Origin: JANYCO01 sp035535995
GTDB lineage: Bacteria > Bacteroidota > Bacteroidia > Cytophagales > Cytophagaceae
Direction: 5' to 3'
Assembly: GCA_035535995.1 (NCBI GenBank)
Contig: DATLOZ010000010.1
Coordinates: 1 to 64,000 of the forward strand
Length of the DNA stretch: 64,000 nucleotides
The translations under genes and the position numbers were made by a program. Each line of letters opens with the position of its first letter. Positions within the stretch are counted from its first letter, which is position 1. A model generated the notes under the pieces. The model made no database searches, was not told the DNA's origin, and saw only the letters and a list, made by a program, of their open reading frames with translations. Of this stretch, positions 16,101 through 23,730 are shown one piece after another.

Positions 16101-19100
16101 TTCCGGGAACGATCGAAGCAGAGAACTATGACAATGGCGGAGAAGGTATAGCTTATCACGACAACGACGCCGTCAACAGCGGTGGCCAGCAGCGCACCAA
16201 CCAAGGCGTGGATGTGGAGAACGCAAGCGACGCAACAGGCACTTACGATGTAGGCTTCACTAATCCTGGCGAATGGATGAAGTACACCGTGAATGTAACT
16301 ACCGCGGGAGCTTACACCTTACAAGTAAGAGCAGCAGCACCCTCTGCGGGAGCTACCATTCATGTGGAACTCGATGGAACAAACATCTCCGGAACTATTT
16401 CAATCCCTGCAACAGGCGGCTGGCAAACTTATCAAACCGTAAGCGTAACAACCTCTTCGCTCTCTGCAGGTCAACATGTGCTAAGGATCTACGAAGAGAC
16501 CGGAGGATTTAATATTAACTATATTACCTTCACATCCATTGCTCCCGCCCCAGTGATCAGTAGCGCGGCAACAGCAACGGGAACAACAGGAACCGCATTT
16601 ACCTACAATATTACTGCTTCCAATAATCCTACCAGCTACAATGCTACAGGGCTACCCGCAGGGTTAACGGTGAATACAACAACCGGAGCAATCACTGGTA
16701 CACCTACAACAGCGGGTACATACACTGCAACCGTAAGCGCCACCAATACCGGGGGCACAGGAAGTAAGCAGGTAACCATTACAATCAGTAATCCGGCAAC
16801 AAACACTCCTTACTTAGGTACACCATGGGCCATACCGGGAACTATTGAAGCGGAAAACTATGACGACGGTGGTGAAGGCGTAGCTTATCACGACAACGAC
16901 GCTATCAACAGCGGAGGCCAGCAGCGTACCACCCAAGGTGTGGACGTGGAGAATGCAGGCGATGCAACAGGCACCTACGATGTAGGCTTCACCAATCCGG
17001 GCGAATGGATGAAGTATACCGTGAACGTAACTACTGCAGGAACTTATACTTTACAAGCCAGAGTCGCTTCTCCTGGTACAGGAAATAGTTTCCACGTAGA
17101 GTTGGACGGAACGACGATAGGTACAATTGCAATTCCAACTACTACAGGTTGGCAAACTTATCAGACCGTGAGTGTAACCACGCCATCACTTTCTGCAGGT
17201 CAACATGTACTCAGGATCTATGAAGAGACCGGAGGATTTAATATTAACTACATCACCTTCGCAGCCATTGCTCCTGCCCCGGTGATCAGTAGCGCGGCAA
17301 CAGCAACGGGAACTACAGGAACAGCATTTACTTACAATATTACTGCTTCCAACAATCCCACCAGCTACAACGCAACCGGACTGCCCGCAGGATTAACAGT
17401 GAATACAACAACCGGAGCAATCACCGGTACACCTACAACAGCAGGCACCTATAACACAACCGTAAGCGCTACCAATAGCAATGGCACTGGTAGCAAAACC
17501 GTTACGATCACTGTAACACAACCTGCTCCGGTGATCTCAAGCGCTACTACTGCTACAGGTACCACTGGTGCTGCCTTCAGTTACCAGATCGTAGCTTCTA
17601 ACTCACCAACTAGTTTTGGAGCGAGCGGACTACCTGCAGGCATCTCTGTAAATACAACTACTGGTTTGATCTCCGGTACCCCTACTACTGCTGGCACTTA
17701 CAACGCTACTGTAACAGCTACTAACAGTGCAGGCAGTGGCAACCAGGCTGTGACGATCACGATCAGTACGGCTGCTTCTAATACTCCTTACGGTGGCGTA
17801 GCCTGGCAAATCCCTGGCACGATCGAAGTAGAAAACTATGACGACGGTGGTGAAGGCATAGCTTATCACGACAACGATGCTATCAACAGCGGAGGCCAAC
17901 AGCGTACCAATCAAGGTGTAGACGTAGAGAACGTGGGAGATGTAATAGGTACTTACGACGTAGGCTGGACAAACGCTGGTGAATGGATGAAGTACACTGT
18001 GAATGTCACCACAACCAACACCTATACCTTGCAGCTAAGAGCAGCTTCTCCAGGAGGCGGAAGTATCCATGTGGAACTGGATGGAACAAATATTTCAGGA
18101 ATTATTTCCATTCCTGCCACGGGCGGCTGGCAAACTTACCAGACTGTTAGTGTAACCACACCATCACTTTCTGCAGGTCTGCATGTACTAAGGATCTATG
18201 AAGAGACAGGAGGATTTAACCTTAACTACATAACCTTTTCCTCTGCAACGACTTCCCAACCATCGATCACAAGTGCTACTACAGCGAACGCTACATTGGG
18301 TACAGCCTTTACCTATAACATTACTGCGTCTAACAGTCCGACAAGTTACGGAGCAACTGGCCTTCCTTCGGGATTAAGCGTCAATACCAGCACCGGAGCG
18401 ATCAGCGGAACAGCTGTGAATTCGGGAACTTACAGCGTGACCATTTCTGCGACCAATGCAGCGGGAACCGGAAGCGCCACCCTTTCACTCACTGTGAGCG
18501 CAGCGACAGATCCGTCGGGAGTGATCACCTGCTATAAAGCTCCAGGTACTATCACGGTAGATGGGAATCTGACAGAAACAGGCTGGAACATTGCGAAGCC
18601 ATTCTCCAAAATTGTATATGGTACACCAAACAATACCGCAAACTTTGGCGTGCTGTGGGACAATAGCAATTTATACATAGGTGTAAAAATGTTGGATGCA
18701 AATCTATTCGCCGACTCTCCCAATCTGTGGGACGATGATGCAATCGAAGTATACATAGACGCCAACTACAATAAGCTTACAAGCTATGATGGAATGGATA
18801 ACCAGATCATCAAAGGCTATAACAACAGCGGAGTATTTACGAAATTTACCCTCAGCGGACTGCAACATGCCTGGGGTACTATTTCAGGAGGATACACGAT
18901 CGAACTGGCAGTTCCATGGAGTCAGCTTGGCATAAGCGCTCCTGCGGCGGGTACTAATATTGGTTTCGACATCAGCTACGATGACGACGACAATGGAGGT
19001 ACAAGAGAAGGACAAGCAGTGTGGAACGGTACTATTGATAACTGGCAAAACACAAGCGGCTTCGGAAGACTTACGCTTAATGCAGGAATTTCTTCCATGA

Positions 19101-19381
19101 GAATAGCAAGCGGCGACGAACCAGCTGTTGAAAATAATACTGTTGATCTTTATCCAAACCCTGTGACAGATGGAATATTAACCATTGCCGTTCCGGTAGA
19201 GTGGACAAATGAATCATCCGTAACGATCTGGAATGCCCTGGGAGCACCTGTATTCAGTAGTGTTGAAGTTATCAGCAATCATCAGTATGAACTGGAATTA
19301 CAGAATTTGACTTCAGGAGTATATTTTATACAGATTATGAATAATGGGAAAATGATTACAAAATCATTTATCATTCAATAA
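13139..19381 (+). CDS. Modular secreted glycoside hydrolase-like enzyme (DUF5703, CBM6 repeats, CBM9-like, T9SS)
   Basis: A 2080-aa surface or secreted protein. An Arg/Lys-rich n-region and signal peptide end at LKAQ (about residue 36); an in-frame ATG at 13178 is an alternative start. Residues about 45-320 look like the DUF5703 beta-sandwich (GSGASMPLGNGDITANVWVE, MYIGKSDTW). About 325-760 look like an (alpha/alpha)6 six-hairpin glycosidase barrel (WGPAYWNQNTRHLYWPLL, GGAFFPETYNMFGLYIADDW). Then come a Big_2-like Ig module (about 785-840), a CBM6-like module (about 848-975), and three more CBM6-like modules starting at residues 978, 1222 and 1548. Putative Ig (He_PIG-like) modules lie between and after these. 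A CBM9-like module follows (about 1795-1985), then a T9SS sorting domain (LYPNPVTDG, G-V-Y-F-I-Q-I). It probably degrades a complex polysaccharide; linkage unknown. No SusC/SusD pair is nearby. Confidence 0.88.
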   Translation: MKTNLRKPSANRRMKRTTIFFLLPLFLILSYLPLKAQTLPSDVLAKLNSYNVSWDSSSTTGSGASMPLGNGDITANVWVEKGGDLMMYIGKSDTWSEATRLLKIGRLRMNFSPNPFVAGQPFNQTLNLYKGEIDITAGNTGNKVNIKVWIDANNGVIHVEASGDHNFVMDCKNELMRPTPYTFNTNAPVDASVRGVNGINGLTESADVKISKSTGIEWYHRNSTSPYQTILNTENLSSLSANYPDPYLNRTFGAFVKGSNFTVKNDAELQSSSGNNFALSVYAYTAQTSTATLWDSQLASQVTQIDQTAMATAYTNHGTWWDTFWNRSWIFVSGDADAVKVTRGYLLQRFMEACQGRGQYPIKFNGGSLTFDYQGQNGDYRAWGPAYWNQNTRHLYWPLLGSGDYDLLMPWFNQYMNMLGIQQAATNKYYNHGGAFFPETYNMFGLYIADDWGWGNTSTTASNQYIRYHYQGALETLSQMLDYYDYTKDASFVTNYIAPYSAQVIRFFDQHWPRVNGKIKFDPANAIETYWGCTNPTDYIAGLRYTIPRLVALNSPAITSALKTEWTNCLNALPPIPMNSDNTAVLPAEIYGQANNLENPECYAIFPYKIYGVGKPNMNVGITTFTNRKFKFGHCWGQDAMQAALLKLTDVAKAGVIEEANETNPAARFPAFWGPASDYIPDLDNGGALMMSLQNMVMQNANDSIYVLPSWPSTWSVDYKLQSPNNTNVRVVSNGTNISQLTVVPSSRSSYVVLPDGKQSQTMTMPPVSVTWVGDADANPYAVASSGLSVSYSSSNTSVATIVNGKIHAVGAGTCTITATQAGNGSYNVAVPATQQLTVLSRTSTATTIQAESWSGQSGVQTETTGDLNGNLDVAYIDNGDYTFYNNVNFGTGAATMEMRVASYASVPSVGSIEVRSGSPTGTLLGTLSVPGTNGWQNWITVPCNLTGATGVQNIYLVFRNGGFNLNWIYFDNSPVTNTPYTGTPINIPGTIEAENYDNGGEGIAYHDNDAVNSGGQQRTNQGVDVENASDATGTYDVGFTNPGEWMKYTVNVTTAGAYTLQVRAAAPSAGATIHVELDGTNISGTISIPATGGWQTYQTVSVTTSSLSAGQHVLRIYEETGGFNINYITFTSIAPAPVISSAATATGTTGTAFTYNITASNNPTSYNATGLPAGLTVNTTTGAITGTPTTAGTYTATVSATNTGGTGSKQVTITISNPATNTPYLGTPWAIPGTIEAENYDDGGEGVAYHDNDAINSGGQQRTTQGVDVENAGDATGTYDVGFTNPGEWMKYTVNVTTAGTYTLQARVASPGTGNSFHVELDGTTIGTIAIPTTTGWQTYQTVSVTTPSLSAGQHVLRIYEETGGFNINYITFAAIAPAPVISSAATATGTTGTAFTYNITASNNPTSYNATGLPAGLTVNTTTGAITGTPTTAGTYNTTVSATNSNGTGSKTVTITVTQPAPVISSATTATGTTGAAFSYQIVASNSPTSFGASGLPAGISVNTTTGLISGTPTTAGTYNATVTATNSAGSGNQAVTITISTAASNTPYGGVAWQIPGTIEVENYDDGGEGIAYHDNDAINSGGQQRTNQGVDVENVGDVIGTYDVGWTNAGEWMKYTVNVTTTNTYTLQLRAASPGGGSIHVELDGTNISGIISIPATGGWQTYQTVSVTTPSLSAGLHVLRIYEETGGFNLNYITFSSATTSQPSITSATTANATLGTAFTYNITASNSPTSYGATGLPSGLSVNTSTGAISGTAVNSGTYSVTISATNAAGTGSATLSLTVSAATDPSGVITCYKAPGTITVDGNLTETGWNIAKPFSKIVYGTPNNTANFGVLWDNSNLYIGVKMLDANLFADSPNLWDDDAIEVYIDANYNKLTSYDGMDNQIIKGYNNSGVFTKFTLSGLQHAWGTISGGYTIELAVPWSQLGISAPAAGTNIGFDISYDDDDNGGTREGQAVWNGTIDNWQNTSGFGRLTLNAGISSMRIASGDEPAVENNTVDLYPNPVTDGILTIAVPVEWTNESSVTIWNALGAPVFSSVEVISNHQYELELQNLTSGVYFIQIMNNGKMITKSFIIQ
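16070..18247 (+). repeat. Internal CBM6/Ig coding repeats
   Basis: Three CBM6 units start at 16070, 16802 and 17780, each with AENYD or VENYD, then GG-GE-G-AYHDNDA-NSGGQQRT, QGVDVEN, GEWMKYTVNVTT, GWQTYQTVSVTT and LRIYEETGGFN. Units 1 and 2 are followed by near-identical Ig modules (ISSAATATGTTGTAFTYNIT); a further Ig module is inserted before unit 3. Nucleotide identity stays high, including at silent sites, pointing to recent duplication or gene conversion. Confidence 0.9.
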
Positions 19382-19412
19382 TAAATAAGTAGAAAAAATA
19401 AAGCAAAGAGAA

Positions 19413-19444
19413 AGAGCAGTAGTGGAGAAATCCGCTACTGCTCT
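19413..19444 (+). terminator. Intrinsic terminator of the modular enzyme gene
   Basis: A 10-bp stem AGAGCAGTAG (19413-19422) / CTACTGCTCT (19435-19444), followed by TTACTTTTATTTT. Confidence 0.85.
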
Positions 19445-19604
19445 TTACTTTTATTTTGTCGCTTCTTAACTTCACGCACTTCATGCTGTTTGTTGTTATG
19501 AACCAGACAGATGTTGTGCCAATAGAAGGAAACATAGGATTAACTAAATAAATCTAAAAAATTAATTTAGCTTCACAGAATATAACAAACGCAACTCTTA
19601 CAAA

Positions 19605-20165
19605 ATGACAACCGGTAATCTAACCATAAAACAAGCCGTTCAATCTTTTTACGATCAGAATAACTTTGCCGACGACGGAGGCGTAAGCGAAAAATATGCC
19701 TGGATAAAGTTTGGCGCTTTTTCTATCCCAATCCCAAACGTTGAGAGCAGGCGCAATAATGTTTACCTTCATGATATCAACCATATTCTGACGGGCAATG
19801 ACACAAACTGGAAAGGAGAAAGCGCCGTGTCAGCATGGGAGATTGCTGCAGGTGGGTGGAAAAAATTTTATATTCCCTGGTTACTCACTCTTTGGGCAAT
19901 GGGACTCGGTGTGTTTTTTTATCCTAAAAATACAATAAGCTGGTTCAAAAAAGGATTGTCCATGAGAAACGCGTTGACTTGTGGGCTGACAAAATTAACG
20001 ATTCAAAGTCTTACTGTTTCTGATATGCAGGGAAGAATAAGCAATTATCCTAAAAGTAACAAAAGCGTTTTGGCATGGATATTAATTAGTGCGTCTATTT
20101 TCTTCATCCCCTTTCTTCTTGCGATGGTACTTATCTCAACAACAATCTTTCTTCTCATTAAATAA
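19605..20165 (+). CDS. Membrane protein with Coq4-type HDxxHx11E motif
   Basis: A 186-aa protein. Residues 56-72 read HDINH, then exactly eleven residues, then E (positions H56, D57, H60, E72). This is the zinc-binding signature HDxxHx(11)E of the Coq4 family, which acts in ubiquinone biosynthesis and quinone head-group modification. The N-terminal region also has the Coq4-like helix-rich layout. C-terminally there are hydrophobic segments at about 94-112 and 155-183 (ILISASIFFIPFLLAMVLIS), so the protein is membrane-bound. Bacteroidota normally use menaquinone, so a role in ubiquinone synthesis is unlikely; a lipid- or quinone-related metalloenzyme is an inference. It is a single gene, convergent with the gene at 20222. 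Confidence 0.7.
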   Translation: MTTGNLTIKQAVQSFYDQNNFADDGGVSEKYAWIKFGAFSIPIPNVESRRNNVYLHDINHILTGNDTNWKGESAVSAWEIAAGGWKKFYIPWLLTLWAMGLGVFFYPKNTISWFKKGLSMRNALTCGLTKLTIQSLTVSDMQGRISNYPKSNKSVLAWILISASIFFIPFLLAMVLISTTIFLLIK

Positions 20166-20221
20166 CTACTGCACCAGTCTTATCGTAGACCAGAACATAT
20201 AAATTAGTATAATTTAGAACT

Positions 20222-20794
20222 TTAGATAAACGCAAGCTTTACTGTTCCCATCACAATCCCAAAAATCAGAAATGCCATTAAAGGTCTTCTTAATTTTTTA
20301 AGATTAAACACTGCTACAGTCAGCATCAACAAGGCATTTATCACACGGTGTAAAATGGTCTCCCAAATATATACGCCGATATACAATTCGATCAGTACAT
20401 TCATGGTGATATAGACCGCAAACAGGATCATGATCGTATTAAAATTCTTATCAAAATATTCATTCAGATCTTTCACCTTATCAAAATCAGGAAAAATAAA
20501 TACAGCAGTGAGGAAATTGACCATGATTGGGATGATGCTGATCGTAAAGAAAACAAATCCTTTACTGATGTATTCAATTCGCATCCACAAGGTATACCAA
20601 TTGAGAAGCAGAATCCAGAAATAAATTCCGGTAAATACAAGATGATCTACGCTAAAGGTGAGACCATCCCGGTTGCGCAGCATTCTTGTCCAGCCAAAAA
20701 AGAATTCTGCTACCGCAAATGCATAGAGCAAAGCTATAAATACGCTGAGATACTCTACACGTGAAAAACCACTTACCTGATCAGGGAAAAGCAT
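20222..20794 (-). CDS. Uncharacterised integral membrane protein
   Basis: A 190-aa protein with six hydrophobic segments (about 14-34, 45-63, 74-98, 118-137, 141-160, 170-188) and little soluble sequence. It has aromatic-rich helices (YFWILLLNWYTLW) and an acidic loop DFDKVKDLNEYFDKNFN between helices 3 and 4. I recognise no family; its size resembles small DUF-type membrane proteins of Bacteroidota. It lies 69 nt downstream of the gene at 20864 on the same strand, so it could be the distal gene of the transcript controlled by the Fnr-type box at 21298. Confidence 0.7.
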   Translation of the reverse strand: MLFPDQVSGFSRVEYLSVFIALLYAFAVAEFFFGWTRMLRNRDGLTFSVDHLVFTGIYFWILLLNWYTLWMRIEYISKGFVFFTISIIPIMVNFLTAVFIFPDFDKVKDLNEYFDKNFNTIMILFAVYITMNVLIELYIGVYIWETILHRVINALLMLTVAVFNLKKLRRPLMAFLIFGIVMGTVKLAFI

Positions 20795-20863
20795 AAAATT
20801 AATTAAGTTAAAGATGAAACAGATTATTGAAACGAATTGATTTATTATACGAGTAATCTCTAA

Positions 20864-21244
20864 TTAGTTGTCTACCGCAGCAATCGTATCGCCTGGATTG
20901 GTATTGAAACAAATTTTTGCTTTAGAGGCATGTCGGTGCACCACATTAAGAAGTTCTTCAAACAGCAAAAAGTTTTTCTCCGGCACACGGATACCTGCGC
21001 CAATCAAGACAATATCAAACACTGTTTGTTTCAACTTTTTTTCAAGTACGTTTGCAGCAGTCAGTCCGAAATCTACCCAACACAGATCGGCTTTGTAACC
21101 TTTTTGATTTAGTTGTTGGATTGCAGCTTTGATTCCTGCTTCCACCTTGGAGGCAGTAAGTCCGGGAAATGCGGCAAATTCTTCTGTTGAAAAATCAATT
21201 AAGAAAGGATCTATTCCTAGGAGTAAAACTTTTTTGGCTTCCAT
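20864..21244 (-). CDS. Small Rossmann-like protein of unknown function, probable Crp/Fnr target
   Basis: A 126-aa soluble protein with alternating beta/alpha pattern: KKVLLLGIDPFLIDFS, then ASKVEAGIKAAIQQLNQKGYKADLCWVDFG, then FDIVLIGAGIRVP, then LLNVVHRHASKAKICFNTNPGDTIAAVDN. This resembles a compact response-regulator or flavodoxin-like fold, without receiver phosphorylation residues. I recognise no named family. It sits 72 nt downstream of the Crp/Fnr gene on the same strand. The gap contains a perfect TTGAC-N4-GTCAA box about 44 bp upstream of the predicted start site, so activation by the neighbouring regulator is likely. Confidence 0.75.
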   Translation of the reverse strand: MEAKKVLLLGIDPFLIDFSTEEFAAFPGLTASKVEAGIKAAIQQLNQKGYKADLCWVDFGLTAANVLEKKLKQTVFDIVLIGAGIRVPEKNFLLFEELLNVVHRHASKAKICFNTNPGDTIAAVDN

Positions 21245-21266
21245 TTTTTCATAGTTTTTATATTGA

Positions 21267-21311
21267 CAAAATTATGAAACACAGAAGCCTGGAAACGTTG
21301 ACTTTTGTCAA
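21267..21311 (-). promoter_or_regulatory. Fnr/Crp-type box and -7 element upstream of the 126-aa gene
   Basis: TTGAC-TTTT-GTCAA (21298-21311) is a perfect palindrome with the Fnr-family half-site spacing. On the minus strand a full TAnnTTTG match, TAATTTTG, lies at 21274-21267. The box is centred about 44 bp upstream of the predicted start site, a class II activator position. No TTG is present at the -33 spacing, which fits activator dependence. Confidence 0.65.
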
Positions 21312-21315
21312 GAAA

Positions 21316-21918
21316 TCATTCCTTGGTAATTTTTTTCCGAATCCGGCTCAGTGTTTCTGCGCTGATGCCAAGGTAAGATGCTATAAAGTGTTGTGGTACG
21401 CGCTGAAAGAGTAACGGTCTTTTCTTGAGCAGATCCAGGTATCGCTCTTCTCCTGATTTGGATTGCATTTCAGCGAGCTGCTGCTGCATGAGGGTGGCCC
21501 ATTTTTGATACCCATTTAAATGAGCCTGAACCCACCAAGGAAATTGCTGAACGGCTACTTCCCAATTAGTAGTATTAAGTGTAAGAATATTGCAGGCTTC
21601 TATGGCTTGAAAATTAAAGTCGGTAGGAACTTTATTCCGCATGGCAGGAAGATCGCCGATAAAATGCCGCTCTTCGGCAAAGTAAACAATGGATTCGTCG
21701 CCCTTCTCATTGACGGTGTATTGACGTAAACATCCCTGCAATACAAAAATAGAAAAATCAGGAATTTCACCAGCTCTTAAAATATATTCATTTTTCTTAA
21801 AGCTCTTGTGTTCCCACAATTGCATAAAAGCATTCAATTCATCTTCAGAAACAGAAATTCTTTTTTTTATTTCTTCAGCGAATAAAGTAAGATCAAGATT
21901 GTCATTCTTTTTTGCCAT
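21316..21918 (-). CDS. Crp/Fnr-family transcriptional regulator
   Basis: A 201-aa regulator when started at 21918 (MAKKNDNLD); an in-frame ATG at 21984 would add 22 basic residues that do not look like part of the fold. Residues about 20-130 form a cyclic-nucleotide-binding-like beta-roll (FKKNEYILRAGEIPDFSIFVLQGCLRQY, GDESIVYFAEERHFIGDLPAM). The C-terminal winged helix carries RVPQHFIASYLGISAETLSRIRKKI, the recognition-helix pattern common in Bacteroidota Crp/Fnr regulators. It has no Fnr-type cysteine cluster, so it is not an obvious oxygen sensor. It probably activates the gene at 20864 through the box at 21298-21311. Confidence 0.9.
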   Translation of the reverse strand: MAKKNDNLDLTLFAEEIKKRISVSEDELNAFMQLWEHKSFKKNEYILRAGEIPDFSIFVLQGCLRQYTVNEKGDESIVYFAEERHFIGDLPAMRNKVPTDFNFQAIEACNILTLNTTNWEVAVQQFPWWVQAHLNGYQKWATLMQQQLAEMQSKSGEERYLDLLKKRPLLFQRVPQHFIASYLGISAETLSRIRKKITKE

Positions 21919-22378
21919 TGTATAAAGATAATAAGTCGTGATGATTTTTTTACTCTTACGTTTTTCCAAATATTTTCTCTTCACTTATATAAAAACAATC
22001 AAGCGGAAATCGGGTAAACTGTTACAAAAAGAAAATATTTGTGCTACAAGTCTTCATGCAATCGATCTAAAAAAACATTAAAACTTTCGCAGATGTAATT
22101 CATATTACCCATTCTGCTCATGGCCCAAAAATATACTTACCATATTTTTATACTAATACATATTTTATTCCAGCCAAATGCCACATAATAATTATAGATC
22201 AAATTAAATACTCAACCTTTTGAAAAATTTTAATTACAAACAATACACCTTAACTTGTTATTAAACACATTTAAAAACAAGCACTTATATAAAAATACCA
22301 AAAATCACTGCAATAAAACTTTTATCTTGCAACTAAATTTAGTATCTAATGGTTTCTTTTTTCTCTAAACTAAATTAT
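21919..22378. other. Intergenic region, 460 bp, between divergent genes
   Basis: AT-rich sequence between the Crp/Fnr gene and the AAA+ ATPase gene. A weak TATCTTGC at 22323-22330 could be the -7 element for the ATPase, but no well-placed TTG was found. No gene was seen. Confidence 0.4.
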
Positions 22379-23725
22379 ATGGAAAATACGCTCCACATCA
22401 GCAGTTTTCATGAAACACAAATTGCTCGTTTCTCAGGTGATCTTTCGCGCGAGCTCAATTGGTTTTTTGCTTGTCTTAATACGATCACGAATACATCCGG
22501 TTCTGAAGGATTAATAACGCCTCCACAGTTTCTAGATTACGATGGCGAGTATACTCAATTTGTATCTAAACATGAATTGAATATAGAAGAGCGTTTCCTG
22601 CTTATGCTCTGTCTTGCTCCACATATCAATGGACAAGCGATGGAAGTATTTCGTATAAAAGGTAATCCTTATAGTATGATGCGTCATGAGAAAACAGACA
22701 GCCTTATTCCTACAGCTGAAACGGCACTGCGCCTTCTTTCCTCTTTGTCTTATCAGAACAAAGATCGCTACATGTATCTTTTTGAACCAGAACATATCTT
22801 CTACCAAAAAAGCTTGATCGATCTGGGCGAAGTGGAATCCGGTGCGTGTGTTTTTGAAAGAAAGCTACAACTTAACTCTTCTTTCATTGACCTTTTTATT
22901 TTTAACCGCTATCGCAAACCCCGCTTTGGACCTGACTTTCCTGCCCGATTGCTAACCAGTCATCTGACATGGAATGATCTTATTCTTAATCCTACCGAGC
23001 AAAGTCGTCTCGAAGAAATGAAAGTTTCTATTCATTTACTGAAGAAATTGCGCACAGACGGTCAACTGGGCAAACACATAAGGCAAGGGTATCGTGCACT
23101 CTTTTACGGAGAAAGCGGCACCGGTAAAACACTTACGGCTACATTGATCGGGAAAGAATTTGAAAGAGATGTGTATCGCGTTGATATTAGCAGTGTAGTA
23201 AGCAAGTACATCGGTGAAACTTCAAAAAATCTAGAAAAAATATTTAACACTGCCGAAGACAAAGACTGGATCTTATTTTTTGATGAAGGCGATGCACTTT
23301 TCGGCAAACGCAGTGACAGCAATCAAGCAGATAATAAAAGCGCACATTATGCCAACCAGGATATTGCCTATCTTCTACAACGTATAGAAGACTATAATGG
23401 GCTAATCATTGTAGCAAGTAACCTAAAGACCAATATTGATAAAGCTTTTGCACGAAGATTTGAAATGAGCATTAAGTTCGATTATCCTACCACGGAAAAC
23501 TGCATGCGGTTGTTTATGGAAAATAATCCTACCCTCTGTCCGCTCGATCCTTCTATCAACATAGATACCATTATCAACCAATATACTCCTATCACCGCTG
23601 CGAATATTATCAATTGCCTCATACGCGGCGCCATGCTTAGCATGAAAGAAGGCAATGCTACAATTACAAGCGCAATACTCAACCAGTGTTTCCGCGACGA
23701 AAAATTAAAACAACCCGTAAAATAA
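22379..23725 (+). CDS. AAA+ ATPase of the extracellular contractile injection system (Afp15-like) type
   Basis: A 448-aa protein (an ATG at 22349 would add ten residues). Residues 1-200 are an N-terminal helical domain (FSGDLSRELNWFFACLNT, FLLMLCLAPHINGQAM). The C-terminal half is a classical AAA+ module: Walker A GESGTGKT near 244, Walker B ILFFDEGDALFG near 298, sensor 1 IIVASNLKTN, and the arginine-finger/sensor region AFARRFEM. This combination of N-domain and AAA module is what I know from eCIS loci, where such ATPases (Afp15/Pvc15) act in assembly or cargo loading. It lies 5 nt from the DUF4157 toxin-like gene, so the two are co-transcribed. No sheath, tube, baseplate or spike gene is in the window, so it may serve an eCIS encoded elsewhere. 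Confidence 0.82.
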   Translation: MENTLHISSFHETQIARFSGDLSRELNWFFACLNTITNTSGSEGLITPPQFLDYDGEYTQFVSKHELNIEERFLLMLCLAPHINGQAMEVFRIKGNPYSMMRHEKTDSLIPTAETALRLLSSLSYQNKDRYMYLFEPEHIFYQKSLIDLGEVESGACVFERKLQLNSSFIDLFIFNRYRKPRFGPDFPARLLTSHLTWNDLILNPTEQSRLEEMKVSIHLLKKLRTDGQLGKHIRQGYRALFYGESGTGKTLTATLIGKEFERDVYRVDISSVVSKYIGETSKNLEKIFNTAEDKDWILFFDEGDALFGKRSDSNQADNKSAHYANQDIAYLLQRIEDYNGLIIVASNLKTNIDKAFARRFEMSIKFDYPTTENCMRLFMENNPTLCPLDPSINIDTIINQYTPITAANIINCLIRGAMLSMKEGNATITSAILNQCFRDEKLKQPVK

Positions 23726-23730
23726 TTTTC

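Noticed and set aside
16070..18247. CRISPR-like or satellite DNA repeats
   Set aside because: The repeats are hundreds of bases long, in frame and encode CBM6 and Ig modules; there are no short repeats with unique spacers.
21316..21984. A true oxygen-sensing Fnr protein
   Set aside because: No N-terminal cysteine cluster for an iron-sulphur centre.
23686..23730. Overlapping start of the DUF4157 gene inside the ATPase gene
   Set aside because: The ATG at 23731 leaves a normal 5-nt gap; the extension is basic and reads the end of the ATPase gene out of frame.
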